Position numbers and translations under genes: made by a program. DNA of 64,000 nucleotides from Chara braunii. Its lineage: Eukaryota; Streptophyta; Charophyceae; Charales; Characeae. The notes under the pieces were generated by a model. The model made no database searches. It was not told the DNA's origin and saw only the letters and a program-made list of their open reading frames with translations. The DNA is taken from the NCBI GenBank assembly GCA_003427395.1, contig BFEA01000452.1, positions 860,448 through 924,447 of the forward strand. Reading direction: 5' to 3'. Below, piece by piece: positions 32,872-44,500 of the stretch. Numbering within the stretch: the first letter of the stretch is position 1; the number at the start of each line of letters is the position of its first letter.

Positions 32872-34167
32872 TGTTGTCAGGACAAATACTCTGACAAGGG
32901 TATTTGTCGGGGTTTTTCAACGTCGGACGCTGTCCGACTTTTTCGTTTAATTGAAGGACTTGATGAGACTGATGTTTGTCAAAAGTTTATTTAGACCAAC
33001 CCTATAAGGCTATAACTGAAAGACCTAAGACCTGACATCGTTGACGTATGACGTCATTGACATCCGATTGAAACAACAGGAGTCGGCAGTACAACTTGTC
33101 GTCTGCGGTTCCCGATAAGGCCGCAATGGTGCGAGGTCATGGAAAAACTAAAGCTAGACATATTCTACCTAACACAGTCGCGCGATTCAGGGCCTAACTA
33201 TGCTAAAAACAAAGATGAGCCGGGAAAAGGCCCGCGACGCAGGGGGAGTATGAATAAAAAGTGTTTTTTTGCAGGGATTTGACTTTGAGCCAATGGAGGG
33301 TCAACAAATCGATGTCGAGGCCTACCTAGTTGGGCACTCGTGGTAGCCGCGGACAGGCAGCCTGCTGCGAGGGAAAGGTCAGGCTGGCGGGGTGAAGCCT
33401 GTTGGGCCATAGGCAGGCGACCTACTGAGCAGCGAAGCCCTTCATATGGGCGGGATTCTCCTATTCCAGCGTGAAATAGGAGCTAGTCCAGTAGGTACCA
33501 TATCAAACTGTCCCCGACTGATACCGGGATCGAGCCCGACCTTGCCCCATTGGGCTAGCTCCTTTTGGAGCAGCCGTGGGCTATCACAGTTGGGCGCGGC
33601 CAATCCCGGCCGCATGATCCGCGGGATCACGCGGCTGAAATCAACCGAGTGGAACTCAGATCAACATGGTCCCTGCGCCAAGCATGACACGCCTAAATCT
33701 AGAGAATAGGTCAATTTTTTTTATTTTTTTCGCATCCGATTCTATCAGGAATCGAACATGTGACCATATAGCCCATGGGGGGGGCATCGAGTGGAAGGCT
33801 GTTGACTTTATGTCAACGGTTACCAAAAAAAAAAAATAATAATAAATTAAAAAAATTGAGAGCTAAGATTTGACACCCGCCAGCGGGCGGGCAAAGAAGA
33901 ACGCAGAAGAAACAAGTCCTCTGCTGATACCCGTTCGTGAGGTAAGTTTTTGGTTTTTGTTTGTTTTTTTTTTTTCCTTAGATTTTGTTTTTAGATTTTT
34001 TTTTTAGTTTTTATTTTAGATTCTTTTCTTTTGGATTTCCCCCCCCTTTTCTCGTTTTTTAATGTGCCAGTGCCTGTTCGTTTTGCCGAACGGGCGTTTT
34101 TCCAATGACAGACGAGCACAATCGACTGAATCTACTCTAAAACAAGGAAAGATACACTAACTACTAT

Positions 34168-34208
<41 letters not shown>

Positions 34209-37200
34209 GAGAGAGAGAGAGAGAGAAAGCAGGGGTCCTACTTGGCAGTTGACCCCACGCCAACCTCCATCAGTAGATGAGCAAAATCGAATGAATCAAC
34301 CTCTAGAACATGGATATATACACTCCCACACTATTCCCCCCCCCATCTCGTTCAGGAAACGAAAGAGGCGCCGTTGTTGGAGCAATAGGCGCCAACTCAG
34401 AGGCTGAAGGAAAAAGCAAACGAGGCATTCGTGCCTCATTGTTGGAGAACAGCCATATGGGCTGTGTGGGAGCACACCAGGCTCCCACCCCGTTTCAGGG
34501 TCGAATATTTTCGACCCTGGGAGCTTTGATCCGACGGCCGGTATCACCGCGTGTGAGGAAGAAGGAGTTGACGGACTTAGAGAGAGAGGAAGGAGGTTGG
34601 AGAAACGAGAGGATGGGAGGGGGCGGACCTACCTTTCCCAACCTGACAACTGTCCTCCTCGTTTTCAGGGGAGGGCAGAGGTAGAAGGGAGAAAGAGAAA
34701 AAAAAAAGCCACGACCACGAATGTGGCCGCGGCTATGATCAGATACAGGCCAAACAAGCCGGAATGTGACTCAGGCCAGAGGTTGGGCAAATGACGAGGT
34801 GGTGAGGAAAACTTGGCTGGAAACAGCCATTTTCCCACTGAAGCTGCAGTCAGTGTGGAGCTGAGTGCAGGAAAAAGGGAGAAAAAAGAGAGGGGCAGTT
34901 GTACAACTGCCACCCTAAGTGTGTCGCTGAGGTGAGACAACCTTAGTCCGTTGATCTGGCTCAGATCAACGGCCCCAGGAAAGTGACAAATTTTGCCTGG
35001 GGGCAGCTGCTGCCCTCCTCAACCACTACAAAAGAGGCAGTTGTCTCCTTGCTGCCTCACACTTGCCTTCAACTGCACGTGTGTGACACCACACTTGCCT
35101 CATTGCGGGAGTGATGGAGAGGAGGCCGGAGTGCTGCCGACGGAGCTGGAGGACAACAAAGGGGAGTCGGACAAGGAAGAGGATAGCCATAGACAAGGCA
35201 GGGAGCACTCTGCTCCCCCCCCTTTTGGTTGGTGTTGCTCCAACGGAACGAAGTCAGGGACGCTGCGGGACTACGACGACAACTCTGGTTTTAATTGCGG
35301 TGGTGCGAAAGCGCTGCAGGATTTTTGTTTTTTGGCGGTTCTGTTTTTTTGGCAGTGGTGCGGAAGCGCTGCTGCGGCAACAACTTTGGTTTTTACGACG
35401 GTGGTGCGGAAGTGCTACCAAATTTTTTGGCGGCAGTTATGGTTTTTATTGCGGTGGTGCGAAAGCGCTGCCGAATTTTTGCGGCGGCAACGTTGGTTTT
35501 TACGACGGTGGAGCGGAAGCGCTGCCGAATTTTTTGGCGGCAGTTCCGATTTTTACTGCGGTGGTGCGAAAGCGCTGCTGGATATTTGCGGCAACAGTTC
35601 TAGCTTTTACAGTGGTAGTACGGAAGCTCCGCTGGATTTTTGCGGCGACGACACTAATTTTAACGACAGACGTGCGGAAGCGCTGCCGATTTTTTTTTCA
35701 GCAACGACAAGGATGCTTGCAAAGGAGATTGGTTATGGTTATTTGAGAAAATAGAAAAGGTAGGTAGAAGGATGCTTGCAGATGAGATTGATTATGCCAT
35801 TTTGAGAAAATGGAAAAGGAGTGTCTCTTATTGACTTTTCACCTGCCTACATGCCAAAAAGGGTTGGTTGTTTTGAAAAATGTCAAATTTGTGTGCATCG
35901 TAAAATGAATTCGAATCAAATAAAGCAGATAAGGTCAAACGAACGCAGTTTTTTTCCAAAGATTGATTATTTCTTTCCAGAATGACTTTTATCTGTCTAA
36001 ATGGTTGTCATTCTCCATCTTTTTTAACTATTTTCGTTTGAGTTACCTTGGGCACGAGACGAAGGGAACAACTGAAAATCTACTTATGGTGAACACATTC
36101 TCTTTCTTCAGAAAGCATCTGGGGCGGGGGTTCGTTGCTTTAGGAGTAGGCCCTGTTATCGACCCAGAGTGGACCGTTGAACGGGGGGGTACTTTACCGA
36201 TTCGGTGGAGACGGCCCGACTTCTGAGATCCGAGTCTTGTGCTCGGGCGAGGAGGAGGAGTACCCCAGACCACTTCCTAGAGGGAGAGGCATGCAACACC
36301 CCAAGCAATGCCCCTAATTAAGAATCATCCGTAAAACAGCCCTTCATCCAAGAAGATTGAGAAACGTATAAAGACAGTTGTGTGCGTGTTAATCTTAGGT
36401 CGACAGTAGAATGGAATGAATAACTTGACAACGCATCTCATCAAGTCAAAACTAAGGTTGTCGGACTACCGTGTCGACTGCATATATGTTATTATCTACA
36501 GTCAACTCCTCGTTGACGGCTGTATGATTTTCGTGGAGTTCGATCAGGGGTGGTCGAGTGTTATTTTGATCTTGTGTTATTGGATGTATCTAATGATGAT
36601 TTAGATTCGTTCGGTTATCATTTCATATTGGATATATGTTTATGTCGACCAGAGTCGATTCTTTTTTATGTAACTATGTATGGTTGTTATGTCTTTCTTT
36701 TTAACTGGTGACCAAAGAGACTAGGATATTGGGGGTTTCACACTTGGTTGAGACCATCCTAGTCGACCGGCGTACACTTCATACGTAGGAGATCAGCGCC
36801 CTAGGGAACGGACGACGTCTGGGTTCAATAGGCGTTTTAATCGCGCGTACCTATACTACAGCGAGCGAGCAAACGCCCTCGGCCGGCCCACCTCTGCAAC
36901 TGCATGTAAAAGGTTTCGTACGTGGGTCGGTAGCTCGGTAGGGATACGCCCCTAAGGGTGGTGACAGCCCCTTAGGGAACCAAGCTTATGCCCCGTGGGA
37001 ACCTATCCTGTCGTAGGGGACCGCGGGATGTACAGCTGGCGCACCCGGCCAGAATGGCGAAGAAGAGACGCGACCGCGCCCGTCTTGGTGACTTGCGGGA
37101 TTATTCTACGTCGTTCCAAAATTGTCTCTTGATTTTATTTTTGTTAAATTCTTGCGTGATATGGCCGGGAGGGTCCTTGCCTTTGCGAAAAAGTTGGGAG

Positions 37201-37215
37201 TTGATGCGCTCGACA
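32872..37215 (+). repeat. Right long LTR (4344 bp)
   Basis: Starts TGTTGTCAGG and ends GCGCTCGACA. It corresponds to the left LTR but has a single 609-bp module and lacks about 540 bp near the 57-bp minisatellite. A non-LTR sequence begins directly after 37215. Confidence 0.8.
35280..35700 (+). repeat. 57-bp GC-rich minisatellite in the right LTR
   Basis: Counterpart of the array at 27130-27570, with about seven units. The phase with GFY..GGAEALPNF is open here too, over 253 codons from 34993, beginning in a conserved upstream segment. Confidence 0.85.
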
Positions 37216-38090
37216 CCGCCATCGAGGAGCTGATGAATCGCTGCTGACTGGTCGTTGTTGTGGCGCCATGTATTGCTGCAGCGCTTGACCAAGGCTAGCG
37301 TTGTACATCACTGATTGAGGCAGAGTAATATTTGGGTTTTGATACCGCAATCTGTTAAGAAACAGTCCGACCAATACGCCACTCAGTCTGTTGGGCGGGC
37401 GCAGTAATAGTCGTGGGGATTGCGGAATTGCTGGTTAACGAGTGTACTACTCGGTTTGTTGTATGGGATAACATGGAGGGGCGGTTGGGTTGTTATACCA
37501 GTGTATTGGTGCGAACCGGAAGACCGTCAGAAGGTCGGCGGGCGTAGTTTGACCAAGCTGCAGCTACGTTTCGACCGCCATTGCGGGGCCCTCAGGCGTT
37601 TGAAGATAACAAGGCCCTCTCAAGCGAGTCTGAGCGCACCCTCCTTGAATCTGAGAAACTTAAAGTTGTTATCTTTCTTTCCTTCTTACTCCAAATCTAG
37701 TCCTGATCTGAGAGGAAGATGGCAGGCGGGATTGCAACCCGTAGAACCGTAGCAAGACTGTGTGAGGAGTCAGCCCATCGATTGTGGGAGCTCTGCCGGA
37801 ACTCAGGAGGGGTTCTGGAGGCAGGGAACTAAGAGGTAATCATTGCTTCCCTTCTATAAACTCAGTTAACCCTTATCTGTATTCCTTGTCATACTTTGAC
37901 TGAATATACCGCATGCCCCTTTACTTTGATTTTTTTAGTTTGACTTTCATGACACAAACCAGGCTAAGTAAAGGAATGTATGTGCAATGTCAGTTCCAGT
38001 TTTATTGTTAGACTGCAAGCAAATTGTGGGATTGCATCTGCGGGAAGAATGGGAGAAAGACAGTATTGTTTGAGTTTGATTGGGTCTATC
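37216..38090. other. No recognisable gene
   Basis: Mixed DNA beyond the right LTR with no domain or terminal repeat recognised. The minus-strand and plus-strand frames of 60-110 codons have no family resemblance. Confidence 0.5.
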
Positions 38091-38095
38091 AAAGG

Positions 38096-38820
38096 CTGGG
38101 CAAGTCTCCATAAGTTTGGGGGGACCCAGAGCTATATTTATTTTGAATTGCTTGGAGAACCAGACATGTTCCATAAGTTTGGTTGGTCTAGTTGCTCTAA
38201 CTTGTGAGGGCTGAATGTGAATGACTTTTCAGGGACCAAGCATATTCCATAAGTTTGGGTGGGTTGGTCGCCTTGTTACCTTTGTTTTTTTTTCCAGTTT
38301 CTTTAGTTTCTGAACGAGGAGGTCTGAGCATGTTCCATAAGTTTGGGTGGCTCAGCCTCGTCCTGTTTTGGCTTTGAGAGAAATGAACCAGGTTGAGGAC
38401 CAAAACACGTTTCAGAAGTTTGAGTGGTCGTGGTCCAACATCACGCACATGCTGGAATCAGAAGGTTATAATTTGGTTGTACTTTATTATTATATTAATA
38501 TATGAACAGGCTAGTCAGACAAGGTTCCATAAGTTTTTGTGGTCTGACTATAGCTTAACACAAACTGAAGAGAGTACTAATTAAGAATAAACTCGTGGTA
38601 CGAAGGGGCAGACCGAATCTTGAGTTAAAGATGATCGGTTCAATTATATGCTACCTCAAAAGACTAAGTGCAGACAATTATATAAAGTTGGGATATTTAA
38701 ACAGTTCAGGGCGACTAGGGTGGTCTGGTCATATGCTCAAAGAAGAGAAAAATTGTTGTGCCTTGTGTTTGTGTATACTCAATGGTTGAGATAGACATGT
38801 TTCATAAGTTCGGTTGGTCT
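38096..38820. repeat. Hairpin array A: constant loop, covarying stems
   Basis: Seven units share a loop like ATGTTCCATAAGTTTGGGTG. Arms directly flank it and differ between units yet pair: CTGGG/CCCAG (38096, 38125), AGAC/GTCT (38162, 38186), GACCAA/TTGGTC (38234, 38264), CTGAGC/GCTCAG (38324, 38350), GGACCA/TGGTCC (38397, 38431), TAGTCAGAC/GTCTGACTA (38512, 38542), AGAC/GTCT (38793, 38817). Loops are 20-28 bases. Spacing between the first six units is 63-116 bp. No protein frame explains this pattern. Confidence 0.85.
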
Positions 38821-39029
38821 GGCTTTATGCCTTATGTAAGCTGGATATAAAGGGATAAATAATTGTGAGACTATGAACTATTGTTTGATAACTTGAGTTT
38901 GGGGAGGTGAGAGTACTTACTTTTGTGGTTTGACATGCAGGAGACTGAGTGCGACTACTACTTAGTCTGTGTTTCAGTAGATAGGTAGTTGCTTCAGTTA
39001 TACGTGTTGAACGTAGTTTTGTATAAATC

Positions 39030-39400
39030 TTGGAATAACACTTTCTTTATGGGAAGCGATACCAAACTTTTTACAAAACTAAGGAGTCAGTTGAATTTTG
39101 TCTTACTAGTTGAACTCAAGTTTTATGTCTGAGTTCACATCTGACGTAATATAAATATGGGAAGTCTACCTTTCTAAAGGAAGTGCTGCCCATATTTTTA
39201 CTAATTTAGGGAGTCAGAGAAAATTTCGACTCTCTAGAGTTGGCGATCATTTTGTTTTCATATTTGAGTTATTATAAATTCTGAGAAGGCATTTTCCTTA
39301 CAGGAAGCGATGCCGAAATTTTCTTAGTTTAGAGGAGTTAGATTATATCTTGACATGTGATAATTCTGACAATCCCCTCTGCATAGAGGAGGTTCTGCCA
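39030..39400. repeat. Hairpin array B: double hairpins with conserved inner part
   Basis: Four units contain a CTTTC..GGAAG inner part. Outer arms: TTGG(A)AT with ATACCAA (39030, 39059), AAATATGGG with CCCATATTT (39153, 39189), GGCAT with ATGCC (39288, 39310). Inner stems include CCTTT/AAAGG (39169-39180), TTCCT/AGGAA (39294-39306) and, in a fourth weaker unit, CCTCT/AGAGG (39376-39389). Units 1-3 are followed by a conserved TTTAGGGAGTCAG-like tail. Confidence 0.75.
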
Positions 39401-40660
39401 AAGATCTACCTTTTCATTAGGCACTGAGAGGTAGACTAAGGATTAGTTAAGTAAAATGATTCTTGGTGAAATCGTGATATAAAGATAGCTCTCAATTTGG
39501 ACTTATAGATCTAGCATGGGAATTTATCAGTCTTGTGTTACAGGTTCTCTTGATTGCTTGATTCAAAATTTTGGCTAGAATCAGTTTGATCATACAAGGA
39601 TCATATTTTGTTATCACTGATAACAGGTCGGTTGTCGATTCGTTGGTCGACGACTCAACTTCAATTCATCCTCAATACTCAACCTAAAAGGCTTTAGCCC
39701 TGGTGATTTTATTGTTTTATTAAGGTCTTCACCAAGACTTTTATTGAATGGTCAATTAACAAAGGTACTGAGTATTTAATTATGGTTGGTTGGATAAAGG
39801 TTGGGGCTTGCATGGCTAAAGCGAGGGGTATGAGTATAGAGTTTGGTTGAAGTTGACTCCGTGTAGTGCGTGAATTTTTGGTTGACTCTTTGATGTGATT
39901 GAAGGTATGTACTGTGGTTCGGATTTGAATTTGATTGTCTGTGATCATACACATATACGTGGCTGTGAGGAGTCCCACTGTGATTGTGAGAAGTGGTTGT
40001 CCCATACTTATTCCCCTTTACATGTATATACGTATGTACCTATGTTGGGTGTTCGCATGGCCTGAGAGGGTCCACGCTTAAGGGCTTAATTGGGGGTTGA
40101 GAATGAGAAAGGAAAGAAAGTCCTTCTATGTGTTGTATGCTTCTTAAAGATTTCTTCGTCGGACGTTGGTTCTGGGCCCGGATTCAAGGTCCTTGTCCAG
40201 GGCATCCCATGTCCTAGACTCTGCATGGAAGGGATCTCCCCTCGCGTAGAGTTTATTTGCCCTGCCCGCCGAGACACTCATCCGAAAGGCCGGAGGTGTC
40301 ACGGCGGCCGCACGACTATTGCTTTAATCGTGCAATATCGTGAAGAGGCAAACCTTCACGACACTTCGAGTCTGACAGTTGAGTGTCAAAAACAATACTC
40401 GGATCCACGAAGAACCGCTTGATTATGGGCACTACATAGTATGTCATCATTGCGACTGCCTGCGTATTCATGCATTGCTCGTCAATATGGGAAGACCTTG
40501 TGCCCGCACGATTTTTATACTAAGTCTCGCGCGCGACGTCTATCCGATTTCCGCATCGGAAAGTTATGGGATGGCCAATAAGGGACTAGTAAGAGTGTTG
40601 TCGCGTTATTTATTCTGTGTCGTTCTGTATATGTATGTGAATATGTTTTTTTTTTTTTTT
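39401..40660. other. No recognisable gene
   Basis: AT-rich to 40000, then mixed DNA to a T run at 40647-40667. No domain, tRNA or terminal repeat recognised. Confidence 0.5.
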
Positions 40661-40669
40661 TTTTTTAAT

Positions 40670-41130
40670 GTTCTTTAGAGCGGTGTGTGCGTGGAGTGTG
40701 GGACGCGTCCTAGTCGATCGACGACGAATCGCGCTTGGGACCTCAGGCCCCCAAGAAGTCGGTTCGCGTGCGGGTCCAATAGAGGCGTAAAACCGCGTGT
40801 ACCCCCTATGCTACAGCGTACGAGAAACGCCCTCGGTTGGTCCACCTCTGCGATTGCACCTGATTAGCTTTGGTATTGTGGGCTGGTAGCTCGGCGGGGA
40901 TACACCCACCGAAGGGAGGTGACAGCTCCCACGAGGTGGAGGTAAGTCGTGCTTTGCGTAGGTCCTATCCTGTCGTAGGGGTTCGCGAGAGGTATGGCTG
41001 GCGCACTCGGCCGGAGCGTCTTGTGGAAGCTCCATATGCATTTGCAATGAGAATTAAAGCCAACTCCTGCATGACACGGCCGAGAGGGTCCCGCGCTGCC
41101 TTGGGCAGTGTCGGACTGATGCGCTCGACA
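40670..41130 (+). mobile_element. 3' fragment of a related long LTR
   Basis: Colinear with the end of the long LTRs: CCTAGTCGA, the GGGTCCAATAG and CGTGTACC..TATGCTACAGCG region, AACGCCCTCGG, CCACCTCTGC, GGTAGCTCGGCGGGGATAC, GGTCCTATCCTGTCGTAGGGG, GGCTGGCGCACTCGGCCGGAG, then CTCCTGCATGACACGGCCG, ending GATGCGCTCGACA. It ends at the same base as the right LTR. The 5' part is absent, so this is a truncated older copy. Confidence 0.8.
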
Positions 41131-41154
41131 CCGTGGCCTGACCCCACCGGCTGT

Positions 41155-41228
41155 GTACTGTTTCAGTCCAGTCCAATCCTGTCGGGTACCACTGTCGGTA
41201 CCAGGCCAGTCCAGTCCGGTCCAGTCAG
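41155..41228. repeat. CAGTCC-rich minisatellite
   Basis: CAGTCCAGTCCAATCCTGTC and variants repeat between the LTR fragment and the following open frames. Confidence 0.8.
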
Positions 41229-41821
41229 TCCGCTGGGGGTATACCCCAACTGCAGTCTGTTTTTCATCATTCTTCACTTTTGCACATCTTGGAGTACGTG
41301 CGTGTTGGGTCTGCGTCGGAGCTGCGCTGTCCCTTCCAGCTCCATCTCTACCTCCTCCTTCGTCAACCCTTCTTTTCCATCCTGACGGACCGCTATCCCA
41401 ACGGGTCCGGCACACGTAGGGTTCACCCGATGAACCCTCTCCGAAACGGAGCGGCGGCCACACAGTCTTCGACTCAGGCCTGCCACGTCAGATTCCGAAA
41501 CTTGCCCCATTCGTCGACAACAAATACTCAGACAGCGCGACAGCCACAGCGTCCCGCCGGTACACCAAGTACGGGACCGACCCCGACAACGGAACCAGCG
41601 GAGGTAGTAACCCCAATCTACGTAGCACCAGACCTAGGCGCGATTCGCGACCACCTTCCTGCAGTTTTGTCCCTGAAACTTGCCACCGGAGATCCCAGTT
41701 CCGACCTGGGACTCCACCCCCACTTTCCTAAAATCCTTGGCACACCCCTTCTTCACACTTCCGGCCCCCATTTCACTCCGAACAGGAAGTCGCGCTGGGC
41801 GTGAGGTTGGGCGTCACATAG

Positions 41822-42020
41822 GTCCCACAGGCAGCTACCAGTCCCGCATTTTTCAAAGAAATGGCCACCACCCCCGAAGGATCCACCCTACTACTACTTT
41901 GCCACTGTTTTGAGCAAAACCCAGCGCGCGGTCCCACGGGCAGCTGGTCCTGCATTTTTCAAAGAAACTGCCACCACTCCCCAAAGTGTCATGCCTGCAC
42001 CTGCCTGCATTTTTTGAACC
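41822..42020. repeat. ~110-bp tandem duplication
   Basis: Two units, starting about 41820 and 41932, share GTCCCAC(A/G)GGCAGCT, CATTTTTCAAAGAAA and GCCACCACYCCC. A partial third (GCCTGCATTTTTTGAACCC) follows at about 42000. Confidence 0.8.
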
Positions 42021-44455
42021 CTCCAACGACCAAACGAGCCCGAATCAAGGACCGGTATAATGAAGGACGACGAAAATGTCTCGGGGGAGAAATGTCTCAG
42101 GGGGGTAAACGCACCGCTGAGGGGCTGCAAACTCAGAAGCAACAACCTAATATATCGTAATTTGAAAAATACCATAAGTCAATTTATACTACAAATAAAA
42201 CAGCTCCTGGCACTCGGACCGTGACTCCTACTCGCTCTATCTCTGAGTACCGGATGGAGCGAAATATACCTTTTCCGCAACGTTGGTCAAATCTCCATCT
42301 ACGTCCTTCTGCAGAACAATCTTGGAGTCTTTCAGTCTGTGAGTAGATGCGTCAGAGTTGTGCTGTACCATACTGTCTTCTTTGTTTCCCTGTTCCTGAC
42401 ATGAGCAGAAGCAATGCTTGGCAATCCACCGCTATGGCTGCCGAAAGTGCGGGTTTCATTGGGGATGCAGATGACGTCACCCAAAACCCTAGCCTCTTGC
42501 AGCCGTTCTTTTTGTCCAAGAATTTCGAACGTGCTGGGTACCCCCAGGGGGTGTTGACCGGACCGGAGCGCTAATCCTAACCCTAATCCGTTGATAGGCG
42601 GTGCCGAAGTGGCCCTTACGGCAAGCGAATTAGCGCACGGGTTAGCGCGAGCAAATTAGCTCCTGGCCACCTTGCTGTCGTTCCTGCCAGGGCTGAGGTT
42701 TCAGGGCAGCGGTCTGGTATTTGGCATTTCGGCACCTAGAAGTATCCCTCAGCTCTGCACCGAAGCTGGGTAATAGTCCAGTAACTTTCCTGGTTGTTTG
42801 TTGGGGTATTCCCGGCCTCTATGTCTCTGAGTGGATATGTATTAGTAGCGGTATGTTAGTGGAGAGGGGGGACAGACGCATACCAGTAGCAGTAGCAGTA
42901 GGTTAGCAGAGAGATGGGGGATCGACTGGTAGAGCGTAGGAAGGCATGGTATGAAGTAGGAAGTTGCAATCTGTGGCCTGGACTCAATTTCCTTTTTTGA
43001 AATGGATAGAAGTTTCCCCTTGATTATTATTTATTATTTTATTATTACTAATTTATTAGTAGCATAAAAATACTTGCTATTTTCGGATACTTGGGAGGGC
43101 ATGACGAGACGCGCTGCGGTTCTTCCTACGACCTCTGCTTCCGAGGTCTCCGCATGAATTGCTGTCGTCGACTGGCACTCGCATTTTCTCCTCCTCCCTT
43201 CTCCCCCTTCCNCCCCTCCCTTCTCCGCCTTCCAACCCTCCCTTCTTCCCCCCCCCCACCACCTCTCTCACTCTCTCTCCTCTCTCCCCCTCTCTATCTC
43301 CATCTCTAGCGACGCGCTCGCGCCCTCGCTTGCTAGCTGGCTCGATCTGTGCGACCTTCTCGAGTGTCCGAGGCATACTGCCAGTTCTCCGGGTTGATTG
43401 GACTCCCGCTTCCTTCACCCACTGCTGTGCTTTTAGTCGAGGCTGATTTTTGCCTCAACTACTTTGCGCCCACCGTCGTCGATGATAAACCCATTCTACG
43501 ACAGTCACAGAGGTGAGTGATGGGCGCTGCGCCTCAACCGTGTCCTATTTCGGTCTACCAGGGGAGATGGTGGGTGGCGGAGCGTCAGGGAAGGCTACCG
43601 GTAGACTCGAGAACGGGGGAGAGGCTTGAAAAAAAGCGGGTCATTCCAGGCGCTACCCCTGAGCGCGCATCTTTCCGGTATTTCTGCTCACATTCGGTGA
43701 AACAGCTGCGCGTGTGCCTCTGTTTGCGTGCGCGCGTGCGTGCCTGCGCGCTTGCGAGCGCTTTCCGGTGCCATTTCGTTTCCTCAAATCGGGCGGGTCG
43801 GTTCGCCTTTCGCAGCATTCGGCGGGTAGTACCAAATTTTGATTGCTCGCGCGCACCGGAACGGACCAAGGGTGTTGTAATTGGGGTAACAGGGGGGAAA
43901 ACGTCTCGAAAAGGGTAAGCAGGCACGGGCGTACTTATATAAGGCTTTGTGTGTGTTCCCTGTATCTGACCGCGTTTCAAGGGGAGATTAGCCACTATAA
44001 TCGCTCTGTGATCACGCCGTATAGTGTAGGGCGGGGAGGACGGAGAGGTGTGCTGCTGCACATGGCGGTGCGTTGGCGGGGCGGATGGCCGATTGCTGCG
44101 GCGGGGCGGATGACTTCCGATGAGCGAGGGCATACTGACACCAGCAATTTTTTGAATGTATCTGACGGCAATTACGGTCAGACGTCGACGATTCAGACCT
44201 CAATCACGTTCAAAAAGGTCCTACGTAGTGCGAGAACGCCCTGAGCAGGGTGGGAGGTGCGCTGTGATTGACTCGACTTTTGCCGCCATTCAACGGCAAG
44301 CTTTCCAAAGAAATAAATAAGCGGGGTGCTCTGCACACAGACCTCAATCACCTACGCTGGATGTGTCTCAGCGCGATTACGCGCCCGCAGTGGACGTATC
44401 TGACGGCGATTATCGCCTGAGCTGAGCCTACCAGTGTGTCATCCGTGCGCAGGGG
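42021..44455. other. No recognisable gene
   Basis: Mixed DNA. 43180-43310 is CT-rich with one N. Proline- and arginine-rich frames on the minus strand between 43.1 and 44.1 kb have no recognisable domain and overlap plus-strand frames. Confidence 0.45.
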
Positions 44456-44470
44456 GCCTGCTACTGTAGA

Positions 44471-44500
44471 GTTCCAATTTTAACGGATTTCCCGAAGGAC
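44471..44500 (-). pseudogene. U6 snRNA 5' fragment
   Basis: On the minus strand the 30 bases read GTCCTTCGGGAAATCCGTTA then AAATTGGAAC, the 5' stem-loop and start of U6 with one change (GACATCC to GAAATCC). The ACAGAGA box and the rest of U6 are absent. It lies directly 3' of a SINE-like segment on the same strand. Confidence 0.75.

Larger units (their letters stand above)
24721..37215 (+). mobile_element. LARD-like LTR element with very long terminal repeats
   Basis: Two direct repeats, 24721-30313 and 32872-37215, flank a 2.56-kb interior. The repeats start (T/C)GTTGTC and end GCGCTCGA(C/T)A, compatible with TG..CA. Two bases after the left repeat is a tRNA-Asp-type primer site, which fixes plus-strand orientation and supports the LTR reading. 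The interior has only a decayed gag-like frame and no polymerase, as in large retrotransposon derivatives that rely on other elements. No matching 5-bp target duplication was found (TGCGC at left, CCGCC at right), so decay, recombination or a boundary error is possible. Confidence 0.7.

Noticed and set aside
41280-42160. Plus-strand frames after the third LTR fragment as a possible gag
   Set aside because: T/P-rich start is suggestive, but there is no zinc knuckle or gag core and a tandem duplication runs through the second frame.
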